DNA of 44,611 bases from Betaproteobacteria bacterium (GTDB lineage: Bacteria; Pseudomonadota; Gammaproteobacteria; Burkholderiales; SG8-39). The stretch covers positions 1-44,611 of the forward strand of contig JAJDOG010000015.1 of NCBI GenBank assembly GCA_022340285.1. The letters are read 5' to 3'. The position numbers were made by a program, and so were the translations under genes. Below the pieces are notes generated by a model. It worked only from the letters and a program-made list of their open reading frames with translations, had not been told where the DNA came from and made no database searches. Every line of letters starts with the position of its first letter. Positions within the stretch are counted from its first letter, which is position 1. Below, in pieces: positions 30,843-38,341 of this stretch.

Positions 30843-31349
30843 ATGGCCGATCTCTACGTCAGCTGGTCCGACTATCACAAGACGATCGAGCGGCTCGCCG
30901 CGCAAGTCCATACGTCGGGGTGGGGTTTCAATCAGATCGTCTGCATCGCGCGCGGCGGGCTGCGCGTAGGTGACACGCTGTCACGGATCTTCGATCTGCC
31001 CCTTGCGATCATCTCGACCCAGTCCTATGGCGGTGAAGGGGGTACGGAGCGGGGAGAGCTCAAGATCGCCGAGCACATGACCATGACTACGCCGTCTCTC
31101 GGCGATCGAGTCCTGCTGGTCGACGATCTCGTGGATTCCGGAGTGACGCTGGAGATCGTGCGTCGCCATCTGCTCGAGCACTATGCGGTCATCAAGGATC
31201 TGCGCACCGCGGTGCTGTGGCGCAAGGCGAGCTCGCGATTCACGCCGGACTATCAAGTGGAGTTTCTCGCCGAAAATCCCTGGATTCACCAGCCGTTCGA
31301 GCCTTACGACCTGATGTCGGCGAAGGATCTGTGCAGCCGCTCGTCCTGA
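30843..31349 (+). CDS. Phosphoribosyltransferase (purine/xanthine type)
   Basis: 168 residues. PRTase fold with the PRPP-binding motif VLLVDDLVDSGVTL near residues 93-106 and the N-terminal CIARGGLRVGDTLSRIFDLP. The match to hypoxanthine/xanthine phosphoribosyltransferases is best, with substrate undetermined. It follows purA and the palindromic repeats in the same direction, so purine salvage with purA is a natural context. The ribosome-binding site before the ATG at 30843 is weak. Confidence 0.82.
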   Translation: MADLYVSWSDYHKTIERLAAQVHTSGWGFNQIVCIARGGLRVGDTLSRIFDLPLAIISTQSYGGEGGTERGELKIAEHMTMTTPSLGDRVLLVDDLVDSGVTLEIVRRHLLEHYAVIKDLRTAVLWRKASSRFTPDYQVEFLAENPWIHQPFEPYDLMSAKDLCSRSS

Positions 31350-31471
31350 CTGCTCGAGGTGGAAGGGTTGAGCGGAAGAGTTTGCGCTCCGCCGGCGTGC
31401 ATTGCGGAGACTCCTGCAAGGGATCTGATGGTTGTGACCAACGCGAGCGCTGTGAGCGCCCGTCAGTACTC

Positions 31472-31558
31472 TGGTGCCGAGAAGAGGACTCGAACCTCCA
31501 CACCCTTGCGGGCGCTAGGACCTGAACCTAGTGCGTCTACCAATTCCGCCATCTCGGC
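31472..31558 (-). tRNA. tRNA-Leu (anticodon CAG)
   Basis: 87 nt with encoded CCA. On the minus strand it begins GCCGAGATGGCGGAATTGG and ends with CTCTTCTCGGCACCA. Acceptor stem GCCGAGA pairs with TCTCGGC, discriminator A, and CCA is at 31474-31472. The anticodon stem CTAGG/CCTAG encloses TTCAGGT, so the anticodon is CAG, reading CUG. A long variable arm (GCGCCCGCAAGGGTGT region) and TTCGAGTCC in the T-loop complete a class II tRNA. It is transcribed away from rnr. Confidence 0.95.
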
Positions 31559-31569
31559 ACGAGCGGCGC

Positions 31570-31598
31570 ATTTTAGGTCAACCTGGGGTTTTGTTCAA
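31570..31598 (-). promoter_or_regulatory. tRNA-Leu promoter overlapping the rnr start
   Basis: On the minus strand TTGAAC (31598-31593), a 17-nt spacer, and TAAAAT (31575-31570). The start would be near 31563, 5 nt before the mature tRNA. The -35 overlaps the first base of the rnr start codon (ATG 31598-31600) on the other strand, so the two directions compete for the same DNA. Confidence 0.7.
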
Positions 31599-33790
31599 TG
31601 AAGACACGCCGCCGAGCCAGCACTGAGCGCAAGTCGCGCCGACGACGCGAGAGCGATCCGCACCACGCGCGCGAGTCCCGGCGCTACGACTCGCCGCTGC
31701 CGAGCCGCGAGTACATCCTGGCGACGCTCGAGGAGGAAGCGATTCCGGTCAACGAGACGCGCCTTGCGCGCCTTCTCGAAGTCACGCAAGGCGAGCGCGA
31801 GGCATTTGCGCGGCGTCTTGCCGCAATGGAGCGCGACGGCCAGATCCTGCGCAACCGGAAAGGCGCGCTGCTCGTCGCGGAAAAACTGAGCCTGGTCGCC
31901 GGCCGCGTCGCCGCGCATCCGGACGGCTTCGGATTTCTCGAACCGGATGATGGCAGCGCCTCGCTCTTCCTCAATCCGGTCGAAATGCGCCAGGTCATGC
32001 ACGGCGATCGCGTCATCGCGCGCCCGAGCGGGTTCGATCGGCGCGGGCGTCGGGAAGCTTCGATCGTGGAGGTGACCGAGCGCGCGCAGACGCGGATCGT
32101 GGGCCGCCTGCACCACGAGCGCGGGATCTGGATCGTCGCCGCCGCCGACCGGCGCGTTCAGCATGAGATCCTGGTCGAACCCGGCGCCACCGGCGGGGCG
32201 AAGGCGGGACAGGTCGTCACGGTGCAGCTCGTCACGCAGCCCGGGGCGCACGCGCAGCCGATCGGACGCATCGTGGAGGTGCTGGGGGGCTACGACGACC
32301 CCGGCATGGAAATCGAGATCGCGTTGCGCAAGCACTCGCTGCCCTTCGAGTTCTCCAGCGCGGCCGAGCGGCTTGCGGCACGGATTCCAGACAAGGTTCG
32401 CAAGGTGGATCTGGCCGGGCGACGCGATCTGCGAGCGCTCGCGCTCGTCACGATCGACGGCGAGACCGCCAAAGACTTCGACGATGCCGTCTATTGCGAG
32501 GCCGCGGGCCGCGGTTACCGGCTCATCGTGGCGATCGCCGACGTCAGCCACTACGTGGCGCACGGCGATGCGCTGGACGGCGACGCGCGCAGCCGGGGCA
32601 ATTCGGTGTACTTCCCGCGCCGGGTGATTCCGATGCTTCCGGAAAAGCTCTCGAACGGCCTGTGCTCGCTCAATCCCGACGTGGACCGGCTCGCGATGGC
32701 ATGCGACATGACCATCACGCCGCGCGGCGAGATCGCCGAGTACGAGTTCTATCCGGCAGTGATCTGCTCGCATGCGCGACTGACCTACAATCGCGTGGCC
32801 GCCGCGCTCTACGAAAGCCCGCCGCGGCGCGACAGGGAGACCCGCGAGCTCGCCGAGCGCCTCGAGTGGCTCGACAGGGTTTTTCGTGCCTTGCTCAAGG
32901 CGCGGGCGAAGCGCGGCGCGATCGATTTCGACACGGTCGAGACCGAGCTCAAGTTCGACGCGCACGGCAAGATCGAGCGCATCGTGCCGGTGGTGCGCAA
33001 CGACGCGCATCGCCTGATCGAGGAATGCATGCTCGCTGCAAACGTCTGTGCGTCGGAGTTCCTGCAGAAGCGGGAACACCATGCGCTCTACCGGATTCAC
33101 GAGGGGCCGACTCCGGAAAAGCTCGCCGCGCTGCGCGAGTTTCTGAAGGGGTTCGGCCTGCATCTCGGCGGCGGTGACGAGCCCCGCGCCATGGACTACG
33201 CCAAGCTCCTCGAGAAGGTGAAGCAGCGACCCGATGTCCAGCTGCTGCAGACGGTGCTCTTGCGGTCTCTGCAGCAGGCGGTCTACAGCCCGGAGAACGT
33301 CGGGCACTTCGGACTCGCCTACGAGCACTACACGCACTTCACTTCCCCGATTCGCCGTTACCCCGACCTGGTGATTCACCGTGCCATCAAGGCCGCGCTC
33401 TCTGGCGAGCGTTACGATCCCGGCGGCTGGGCGGAGCTTGGCAAGCATTGCTCGACCACGGAGCGGCGTGCCGACGACGCGACACGCGACGTCGTGACCT
33501 GGCTCAAGTGCTACTTCATGCAGGACAAGGTCGGCGACGAGTTCGACGGCTCGATCAGCGCGGTGACGAGCTTCGGCATCTTTGTCGCCCTGGATGGCGT
33601 CTATGTGGAGGGCCTGGTGCACATATCGGAGCTCGGCGCAGACTACTTCGAGCACGATGCCGGCCGCCACGTTCTGCGCGGCGCGCGATCGGGCCGATCC
33701 TTCCGGCTGGGCGACCGCGTACGTGTCAGGCTCGTGCGCGTCGATCTCGAGGCCGGGCGCATCGACTTCGTGCTTGCCGAGGCAGCGTGA
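31598..33790 (+). CDS. rnr: Ribonuclease R
   Basis: 730 residues. 3'-5' exoribonuclease that degrades structured RNA and takes part in ribosome quality control. Basic N-terminus (KTRRRASTERKSRRRRE) rather than a full helix-turn-helix, then cold-shock domains, the RNB catalytic core with DGETAKDFDDAVYCE (metal-binding aspartates) and a C-terminal S1 domain (DEFDGSISAVTSFGIFVALDG). It lacks the long Lys-rich C-terminal tail of E. coli RNase R. The weak GGGG (31584-31587) is the only ribosome-binding candidate. Overlaps rlmB start by 4 nt (GTGA). Confidence 0.95.
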   Translation: MKTRRRASTERKSRRRRESDPHHARESRRYDSPLPSREYILATLEEEAIPVNETRLARLLEVTQGEREAFARRLAAMERDGQILRNRKGALLVAEKLSLVAGRVAAHPDGFGFLEPDDGSASLFLNPVEMRQVMHGDRVIARPSGFDRRGRREASIVEVTERAQTRIVGRLHHERGIWIVAAADRRVQHEILVEPGATGGAKAGQVVTVQLVTQPGAHAQPIGRIVEVLGGYDDPGMEIEIALRKHSLPFEFSSAAERLAARIPDKVRKVDLAGRRDLRALALVTIDGETAKDFDDAVYCEAAGRGYRLIVAIADVSHYVAHGDALDGDARSRGNSVYFPRRVIPMLPEKLSNGLCSLNPDVDRLAMACDMTITPRGEIAEYEFYPAVICSHARLTYNRVAAALYESPPRRDRETRELAERLEWLDRVFRALLKARAKRGAIDFDTVETELKFDAHGKIERIVPVVRNDAHRLIEECMLAANVCASEFLQKREHHALYRIHEGPTPEKLAALREFLKGFGLHLGGGDEPRAMDYAKLLEKVKQRPDVQLLQTVLLRSLQQAVYSPENVGHFGLAYEHYTHFTSPIRRYPDLVIHRAIKAALSGERYDPGGWAELGKHCSTTERRADDATRDVVTWLKCYFMQDKVGDEFDGSISAVTSFGIFVALDGVYVEGLVHISELGADYFEHDAGRHVLRGARSGRSFRLGDRVRVRLVRVDLEAGRIDFVLAEAA

Positions 33791-34557
33791 CAGCGCCGGC
33801 CCTCATCTACGGATTCCACGCGGTGACCGGGAAGCTGCGCGCCCGGCCGGATACCGTGCAGGAGATCTTCGTCGACAACGGACGCGACGACGCCCGGGCG
33901 CGCGACCTGCGGCAGCTGGCCGAAGGGCACGGCGTTCGGGTCCGGGCCGTGGAGGCCGCGCGTCTCGACGCGATGGTGCGTGGGTCGCGCCACCAGGGCG
34001 TCGTCGCCCGTGTTGCCCCCGGCACGGCCGCGGCGAGTCTGGACGAGATACTCGACGCGCTCCGGGAACCGCCGCTGCTCCTCGCTCTCGACGGCGTGAC
34101 CGATCCCCACAATCTCGGGGCCTGCCTGAGAGTGGCGGACGCCGCCGGCGCGCATGCCGTGATTGCACCCAAGGACCGCGCGGCGGGCCTCACCGCGACG
34201 GCCATCAAAGTGGCGAGCGGTGCAGCCGAAAGCGTGCCCTATGTGCCGGTCACGAACCTCGTGCGGTCCTTCGAGATGCTGAAGGAGCGGGGGGTGTGGA
34301 TCGTGGGCACGGACTCATCCGCCGCCGACGAGCTCTTCGATGCGGATCTGCCTGAAGCCGTGCTCTGGGTACTGGGCGCGGAGGGGCGGGGAATGCGCCG
34401 ACTCACCCGGGATCGTTGTGACCGCGTCGTGCGGATTCCCATGCTGGGCGCCGTGGAGAGCGTCAACGTATCGGTGGCTGCGGGATTGTGTCTCTACGAG
34501 TCGCGACGCCGGAGGGCGCACGGGACCGACGGGGGGCGGAGCGGGGCAACCCCTTGA
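33787..34557 (+). CDS. rlmB: 23S rRNA 2'-O-ribose methyltransferase RlmB
   Basis: 256 residues, SpoU-class methyltransferase of G2251 in 23S rRNA. An N-terminal substrate-binding domain (LIYGFHAVTGKLRARP) precedes SpoU motifs: DGVTDPHNLGACLRVADAAGA, then LGAEGRGMRRLTRDRCD and IPMLGAVESVNVSVAAGLCLYE. GTG at 33787 overlaps the rnr stop (GTGA), which is the conserved rnr-rlmB coupling. A longer upstream frame runs inside rnr and is not used. The C-terminal RRRAHGTDGG tail is short and unstructured. Confidence 0.95.
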   Translation: MTAPALIYGFHAVTGKLRARPDTVQEIFVDNGRDDARARDLRQLAEGHGVRVRAVEAARLDAMVRGSRHQGVVARVAPGTAAASLDEILDALREPPLLLALDGVTDPHNLGACLRVADAAGAHAVIAPKDRAAGLTATAIKVASGAAESVPYVPVTNLVRSFEMLKERGVWIVGTDSSAADELFDADLPEAVLWVLGAEGRGMRRLTRDRCDRVVRIPMLGAVESVNVSVAAGLCLYESRRRRAHGTDGGRSGATP

Positions 34558-34562
34558 TTATC

Positions 34563-34592
34563 TTGCCCGAAGCCGGCGATATGCGATACAAT
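34563..34592 (+). promoter_or_regulatory. Promoter of the rpsF-priB-rpsR-rplI operon
   Basis: TTGCCC (34563-34568), 18-nt spacer, TACAAT (34587-34592). -10 differs from consensus at one position. The start would be near 34599, giving a leader of about 160 nt before rpsF. Confidence 0.6.
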
Positions 34593-34712
34593 CCGCGGCT
34601 GTCCGCTGAATTGGCGGGCAGAACGACGTAGCGACAAGTACCACTACAATTCGATCGGCCATCCAGTCGTCCATCGCTGCAGTCCGCAGCGTCAGCGATT
34701 CCAGCCGTCCTT

Positions 34713-34740
34713 GCCTCACCGGTCGCGCATGCCGGGAGGC
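34713..34740 (+). promoter_or_regulatory. Leader hairpin before rpsF, possible S6:S18-binding site
   Basis: GCCTC (34713-34717) pairs with GAGGC (34736-34740), and inside it CCGG (34719-34722) can pair with CCGG (34732-34735), leaving a single A bulge and a 9-nt loop; a CCG trinucleotide sits in the stem. It ends 10 nt before the AAGGAG at 34751-34756. In many bacteria the S6:S18 complex represses rpsF translation via an RNA motif with a conserved CCG. I cannot confirm the match without an alignment. Confidence 0.3.
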
Positions 34741-34761
34741 TGTCAACCACAAGGAGCCCTA

Positions 34762-35172
34762 ATGCGACATTACGAAATCGTTTTCATCGTCCACCCGGAC
34801 CAAAGCGAACAGGTCCCGGCGATGATCGACCGTTATCGCAGCGTGATCGCGCAGCGCGACGGAAAGATCCATCGTCTGGAGGACTGGGGACGCCGGCAGC
34901 TCGCCTACCCGCTCGAGAAGATCCACAAGGCGCACTACGTCCTCATGAACATCGAATGCGATCACGAGACGCTCGCGGAACTGGACTACTCGTTTCGCTT
35001 CAATGACGCCGTGCTGCGTCACCTCATCGTGAAGATGAAGGGAGCGGTGACGGCGGCTTCGCCCATGATGAAGGAAGACAAGGCGAAATCGGTCCTGCAT
35101 CAGAGCGAGAACCGGCAGGGCGAAGGAAGCAGGCGGAGCGAGGCCCCGGCGGGCGCCTCCGAAGCCGCTTGA
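34762..35172 (+). CDS. rpsF: 30S ribosomal protein S6
   Basis: 136 residues. [19 protein letters not shown] and the [23 protein letters not shown] region (cut at 20 here: [20 protein letters not shown]) are the S6 signature. After the S6 core (to about residue 98) there is a 35-residue tail rich in Lys, Glu, Ser and Ala. AAGGAG at 34751-34756 supports the ATG at 34762. First gene of the rpsF-priB-rpsR-rplI operon. Longer frame from 34711 is rejected. Confidence 0.97.
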   Translation: MRHYEIVFIVHPDQSEQVPAMIDRYRSVIAQRDGKIHRLEDWGRRQLAYPLEKIHKAHYVLMNIECDHETLAELDYSFRFNDAVLRHLIVKMKGAVTAASPMMKEDKAKSVLHQSENRQGEGSRRSEAPAGASEAA

Positions 35173-35178
35173 GCCGAC

Positions 35179-35478
35179 TTGGACAGCGCGAACGAGCTCA
35201 CGCTTGCTGGGAGAATCACCGAGCGGGATGTCCTTCGCCACACGCCAGCCGGTGTCGCGCTCGTGAATTTCCGTGTCGTTCACGAATCCGGGCAGATCGA
35301 GGCGGGCGCGGCGCGGCAGGTCAACGCAGACGTGGCCTGCTTGGCCGTCGAAGAGCAGGCGAGGCTGATCGCTGCAGCCCCCCTCGGCGCGGTGGTGAAG
35401 GTGAGCGGATTCCTGGCGGCGAAAGGCCGCTCCGGCAAGCAGCTCGTGCTGCACGTTAAGCGAATCGAATTCGAGTAA
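35179..35478 (+). CDS. priB: Primosomal replication protein N (PriB)
   Basis: 99 residues. Single-stranded DNA-binding OB-fold protein that helps reload DnaB at stalled forks. Landmarks are [23 protein letters not shown], then the conserved [14 protein letters not shown] and the C-terminal [11 protein letters not shown]. The start is a TTG at 35179, since no ATG or GTG lies between the rpsF stop (35172) and the conserved N-terminus, and it is in the same frame as rpsF. Weak ribosome-binding signal, so coupling to rpsF is likely. PriB between rpsF and rpsR is the betaproteobacterial and gammaproteobacterial order. Confidence 0.93.
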   Translation: MDSANELTLAGRITERDVLRHTPAGVALVNFRVVHESGQIEAGAARQVNADVACLAVEEQARLIAAAPLGAVVKVSGFLAAKGRSGKQLVLHVKRIEFE

Positions 35479-35488
35479 GGAGAGAACC

Positions 35489-35800
35489 ATGGCAACACCC
35501 TCGAGAGGACGTTCCGGCGGACGCGGGCGTCCCGGACAGAAAGGCGGCAAGGGCCGCGGACGCGAGCGCGCCGGCGGGCGGGCGCTGTTCCGCCGGCGCA
35601 AGTTCTGCCGCTTCACCGCGGAGAAGATGGAGTGGATCGACTACAAGGACGTCGATCTGCTGAAGGACTTCGTCGGCGAGAACGGCAAGATCATTCCGGC
35701 GCGCATCACCGGCACGAAAGCCGGCTACCAGCGCCAGCTTGCCGAAGCGGTCAAGCGGGCGCGCTTCCTGGCGCTGCTTCCCTACACCGACTCGCACTGA
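35489..35800 (+). CDS. rpsR: 30S ribosomal protein S18 with basic N-terminal extension
   Basis: 103 residues, against about 75 in E. coli. The S18 core starts at [20 protein letters not shown] and ends with [13 protein letters not shown]. It is preceded by about 30 residues of Gly/Arg/Lys repeats ([20 protein letters not shown] and on). AAGGAGAG at 35477-35484 is a strong ribosome-binding site directly before the ATG at 35489, which supports the longer form. S18 pairs with S6 on the 30S platform. The extension looks disordered and RNA-binding; its role is unknown. Confidence 0.97.
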   Translation: MATPSRGRSGGRGRPGQKGGKGRGRERAGGRALFRRRKFCRFTAEKMEWIDYKDVDLLKDFVGENGKIIPARITGTKAGYQRQLAEAVKRARFLALLPYTDSH

Positions 35801-35813
35801 GAGGGCCGACGCG

Positions 35814-36269
35814 ATGCAAGTCATTCTGCTCGAGAAGGTCTCTAACCTGGGCGGGCTCGGCGATGTGGTCAAAGTCAAGGACGGCTTCGCCCGTAATTAT
35901 CTGATTCCGAAGGGCAAGGCACAGCGTGCCACGGCGGCGAACCTGGCGGAGTTCGAGAAACGACGCGGCGACCTCGAGAAGATCCAGGCCGAAGCGCTGG
36001 TCGCCGCTCAGGAGCGCGCTTCAAAGCTCGAAGGCGTCATGATTCAGCTCACACGGCGCGCCGGCGTCGACGGACGCCTCTTCGGCTCAGTGACCACTTA
36101 CGACATAGCGGAAGCGCTGACCGAGCTCGGGCACGAAGTCGAGCGCGCGGTGATCCGCATGCCGCAGGGTCCGCTCAAGGCGATCGGCGACCACGACATC
36201 GCGCTGGCGCTGCACAGCGACGTGGTCGTGCACATCAAGGTGTCGGTGCTGGGCGAGGCCGTCGCGTAA
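35814..36269 (+). CDS. rplI: 50S ribosomal protein L9
   Basis: 151 residues. L9 has an N-terminal domain ([20 protein letters not shown], then [16 protein letters not shown]) joined by a long helix ([20 protein letters not shown]) to the C-terminal domain ([17 protein letters not shown]). Length is standard. 13 nt after rpsR, so in the same operon. A hairpin CGCGA/TCGCG (36292-36310) lies after it and before dnaB. Confidence 0.97.
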   Translation: MQVILLEKVSNLGGLGDVVKVKDGFARNYLIPKGKAQRATAANLAEFEKRRGDLEKIQAEALVAAQERASKLEGVMIQLTRRAGVDGRLFGSVTTYDIAEALTELGHEVERAVIRMPQGPLKAIGDHDIALALHSDVVVHIKVSVLGEAVA

Positions 36270-36350
36270 GCGCCTGAAGCGAAACGCACGTCGCGATCAT
36301 GGGGGTCGCGGTGTAGAATCTTCGCGCCGCTTCCAGATCCGCGATCACCG

Positions 36351-37739
36351 ATGCCCCAGGCCACACTGCCGACGACAGGCGACGCACCGCTCCTCACGCT
36401 GCGGGTCCCGCCGCACTCGATCGAGGCCGAGCAGTCGGTGCTCGGCGGGCTGTTACTGGACAACGCCGCGTGGGATCGCGTGGGAGACGTGCTCGCGGTG
36501 GACGATTTCTACCGCGACGACCATCGTCGCATCTTCCGCCACATCGCGAAGCTCGTCGAACAGAACCGACCGGCCGATGTCGTGACGGTCTCCGAGTCGA
36601 TCGAATCGAGCGAGGACAAGGACAAGACGGGCGGAATCACCTATCTCGGGCAGCTCGCCCAGAACACGCCATCGGCGCACAACATCCGCCGCTACGCGGA
36701 GCTCGTGCGCGAGCGTGCGGTCATGCGCAAGCTCGTCACGGTCGGCAACGAGATCTCCGACAGCGCGCTCAACCCCCTGGGAAAGGAAGTCGGCCAGCTG
36801 CTCGACGAGGCCGAATCCAGGGTCTTCGAGATCGCGGAGGCGGGGAGTCGCGGCCGCGACGGCTTCCGGGACATCCATCAGCTCCTTTCGCAGGTCATGG
36901 AGCGGGTGGACATGCTCTATCACCGGGAGAACCCGTCGGACATCACGGGTATCCCGACCGGGTTCAACGATCTCGACCAGATGACGTCGGGCCTCCAGGA
37001 AGGCGAGCTCGTGGTGGTGGCGGGACGGCCGAGCATGGGCAAGACCGCGCTCGCGCTGAACATGGGCGAGCACGTCGCGGTGGAGAACCGATTGCCGGTG
37101 GCCGTGTTCAGCATGGAGATGTCGGGCACCCAGCTCGCCACGCGGATGCTCGGCTCGATCGGACGGCTCGATCAGCACAAGCTGCGCACCGGGCGACTCT
37201 CCGACGAGGACTGGAACAAGCTCACCAATGCGGTCGGCAAGCTGCACGATGCGCCCATCCACATCGACGAGACGGCGGCGCTGAATGCCCTCGAGCTTCG
37301 CGCGCGGGCACGGCGACTGCACCGCCAATACGGGAAGCTCGGCCTCATCATCGTCGATTACCTGCAGCTCATGTCGGCATCGACGCAGGGCGAGAACCGC
37401 GCCACCGAGATCTCCGAGATTTCGCGATCGCTGAAGGCCCTGTCGAAGGAGCTGCACGTGCCGGTGGTCGCGCTCTCGCAGCTCAATCGCAGCCTCGAGC
37501 AGCGGCCCAACAAGCGGCCGGTGATGTCGGACCTGCGCGAGTCGGGTGCGATCGAGCAGGATGCCGACTTGATCCTCTTCATCTATCGCGACGAAGTCTA
37601 CAACCCGGACTCGCCGGACAAGGGCAGAGCCGAGATCATCATCGGCAAGCAGCGTAACGGCCCGATCGGCACGATCAACCTGACCTTCCTCGGCCAGTAC
37701 ACGCGCTTCGAGAACTACGCGTCCGGCGGCAATTTCTAG
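36351..37739 (+). CDS. dnaB: Replicative DNA helicase DnaB
   Basis: 462 residues. Hexameric helicase at the replication fork. N-terminal DnaB domain from PPHSIEAEQSVLGGLLLDNA, RecA-like C-terminal domain with Walker A GRPSMGKTALALNMGEHV, a Walker B IIVDYLQLMS and the RESGAIEQDADLILFIYRD segment. ATG at 36351. TAGAAT at 36314-36319 may be its -10, with TCGCGA at 36291-36296 as a poor -35. No intrinsic terminator acts after it on its own strand; the hairpin at 37801-37830 has its U-tract on the opposite strand. Confidence 0.97.
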   Translation: MPQATLPTTGDAPLLTLRVPPHSIEAEQSVLGGLLLDNAAWDRVGDVLAVDDFYRDDHRRIFRHIAKLVEQNRPADVVTVSESIESSEDKDKTGGITYLGQLAQNTPSAHNIRRYAELVRERAVMRKLVTVGNEISDSALNPLGKEVGQLLDEAESRVFEIAEAGSRGRDGFRDIHQLLSQVMERVDMLYHRENPSDITGIPTGFNDLDQMTSGLQEGELVVVAGRPSMGKTALALNMGEHVAVENRLPVAVFSMEMSGTQLATRMLGSIGRLDQHKLRTGRLSDEDWNKLTNAVGKLHDAPIHIDETAALNALELRARARRLHRQYGKLGLIIVDYLQLMSASTQGENRATEISEISRSLKALSKELHVPVVALSQLNRSLEQRPNKRPVMSDLRESGAIEQDADLILFIYRDEVYNPDSPDKGRAEIIIGKQRNGPIGTINLTFLGQYTRFENYASGGNF

Positions 37740-37800
37740 CGGGGCGGCAGGCGCGCGCATCGGCGCGTGGAGGCGCGAATTCGGCTCAGCAAACACTCAG

Positions 37801-37830
37801 AAAACAAAAAGGCCCGGGGTTACCGGGCCT
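37801..37830 (-). terminator. Intrinsic terminator (sRNA candidate 2)
   Basis: On the minus strand AGGCCCGG (37830-37823) pairs with CCGGGCCT (37817-37810) around a 5-nt loop, followed by TTTTGTTTT. The U-tract is on the minus strand only, although dnaB ends nearby on the other strand. Confidence 0.85.
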
Positions 37831-37946
37831 GAGAGGTCGCACCCAACCGTTGTTCTTTTTGTAGCCCTGGAGCGTCGGGACAGCTGGCGCACGGAGGAGG
37901 AGTCGGATCGCCAGGCGTTTATTCCGCCACTTCAGAGCCTTACCAC
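37801..37946 (-). ncRNA. Candidate small RNA with loop-exposed anti-SD motif, sigma-70 promoter
   Basis: About 146 nt on the minus strand from a predicted start near 37946 to the terminator at 37801. Two or three hairpins: GGCG...CGCC near the 5' end (37928-37914) and a 6-bp stem CTGGCG (37914-37909) with CGCCAG (37889-37884) holding a 19-nt loop ATCCGACTCCTCCTCCGTG, so CTCCTCCTCC (37902-37893) is unpaired. The A-rich stretch near 37860-37850 could bind Hfq. A 50-codon open frame exists but has no start codon or ribosome-binding site. I regard this as noncoding. The resemblance to sRNA candidate 1 is in architecture, not in overall sequence. Confidence 0.55.
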
Positions 37947-37952
37947 GGCTTC

Positions 37953-37982
37953 TTTATAGGGCACATTAGCAACCGCTGTCAA
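37953..37982 (-). promoter_or_regulatory. Sigma-70 promoter of sRNA candidate 2
   Basis: On the minus strand TTGACA (37982-37977, perfect), 18-nt spacer, TATAAA (37958-37953, 5 of 6). CTATAA one base upstream would give a 17-nt spacer. The start is about 37946. This is the strongest sigma-70 match I saw in the window, and no protein frame lies behind it. Confidence 0.75.
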
Positions 37983-38011
37983 GTGCGTTTCTAGGTAGGC
38001 CGGTGGAAAGA

Positions 38012-38027
38012 TGCCAACCATTTGGCA
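38012..38027. promoter_or_regulatory. Inverted repeat TGCCAA-N4-TTGGCA
   Basis: Perfect 6-bp arms around CCAT. It lies about 74 nt upstream of the sRNA candidate 2 start, 30 nt upstream of its -35. Candidate operator, regulator unknown. Confidence 0.4.
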
Positions 38028-38298
38028 CGGGCGGACAATGCCAGCGCGTTCCCCACCGGGCACGGCGCTGGGTCATTGACGCCGATCCGGCGCCAGGCTG
38101 GAGTCATAACTTACTGTAATTGAACGGATATTCAGACGCTGCGTGCGGCCCGGCTTCCCCGGTACCGGCAGAAGTCTCGGCCAGGAGGCTGGGCAACCGG
38201 AATCTGTGGCAAATCCACTACATCCGCGGGAAAGGGCGCCCGGCCGGGCTACCGGAGGCGTGTATGCTTCGCCGCCAGCCCGTGCGTTAAGCGGGGCC
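38028..38298. other. Intergenic region upstream of the YVTN gene, no gene recognised
   Basis: No supported gene on either strand. TTGACG at 38076-38081 has no good -10 at 16-18 nt. A GC-rich inverted stretch (GGGCGCCCGGCCGGGCT, 38234-38250) can fold. Short open frames here lack ribosome-binding sites. Confidence 0.5.
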
Positions 38299-38324
38299 GT
38301 ATGACGTGCGAGTATGACGTGCGA
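38299..38324. repeat. Exact tandem 13-bp duplication
   Basis: GTATGACGTGCGA at 38299-38311 is repeated exactly at 38312-38324, 17 nt before the GTG start of the YVTN gene. It may be a slippage product or a direct-repeat operator. Confidence 0.8.
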
Positions 38325-38341
38325 ATGGGCTGTCCAAATCC

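Noticed and set aside
31595-33670. 691-codon open frame on the minus strand, opposite rnr
   Set aside because: High GC content with codon-position bias leaves long antisense frames. It has no family match and rnr is well supported. The same applies to 1418-3340, 18249-19898 and 29354-30814 on the minus strand and 5902-7422 on the plus strand.
37801-37951. About 50-codon open frame inside the second sRNA candidate (minus strand)
   Set aside because: No start codon or ribosome-binding site; the predicted transcript start leaves no room for a leader. Kept as noncoding.
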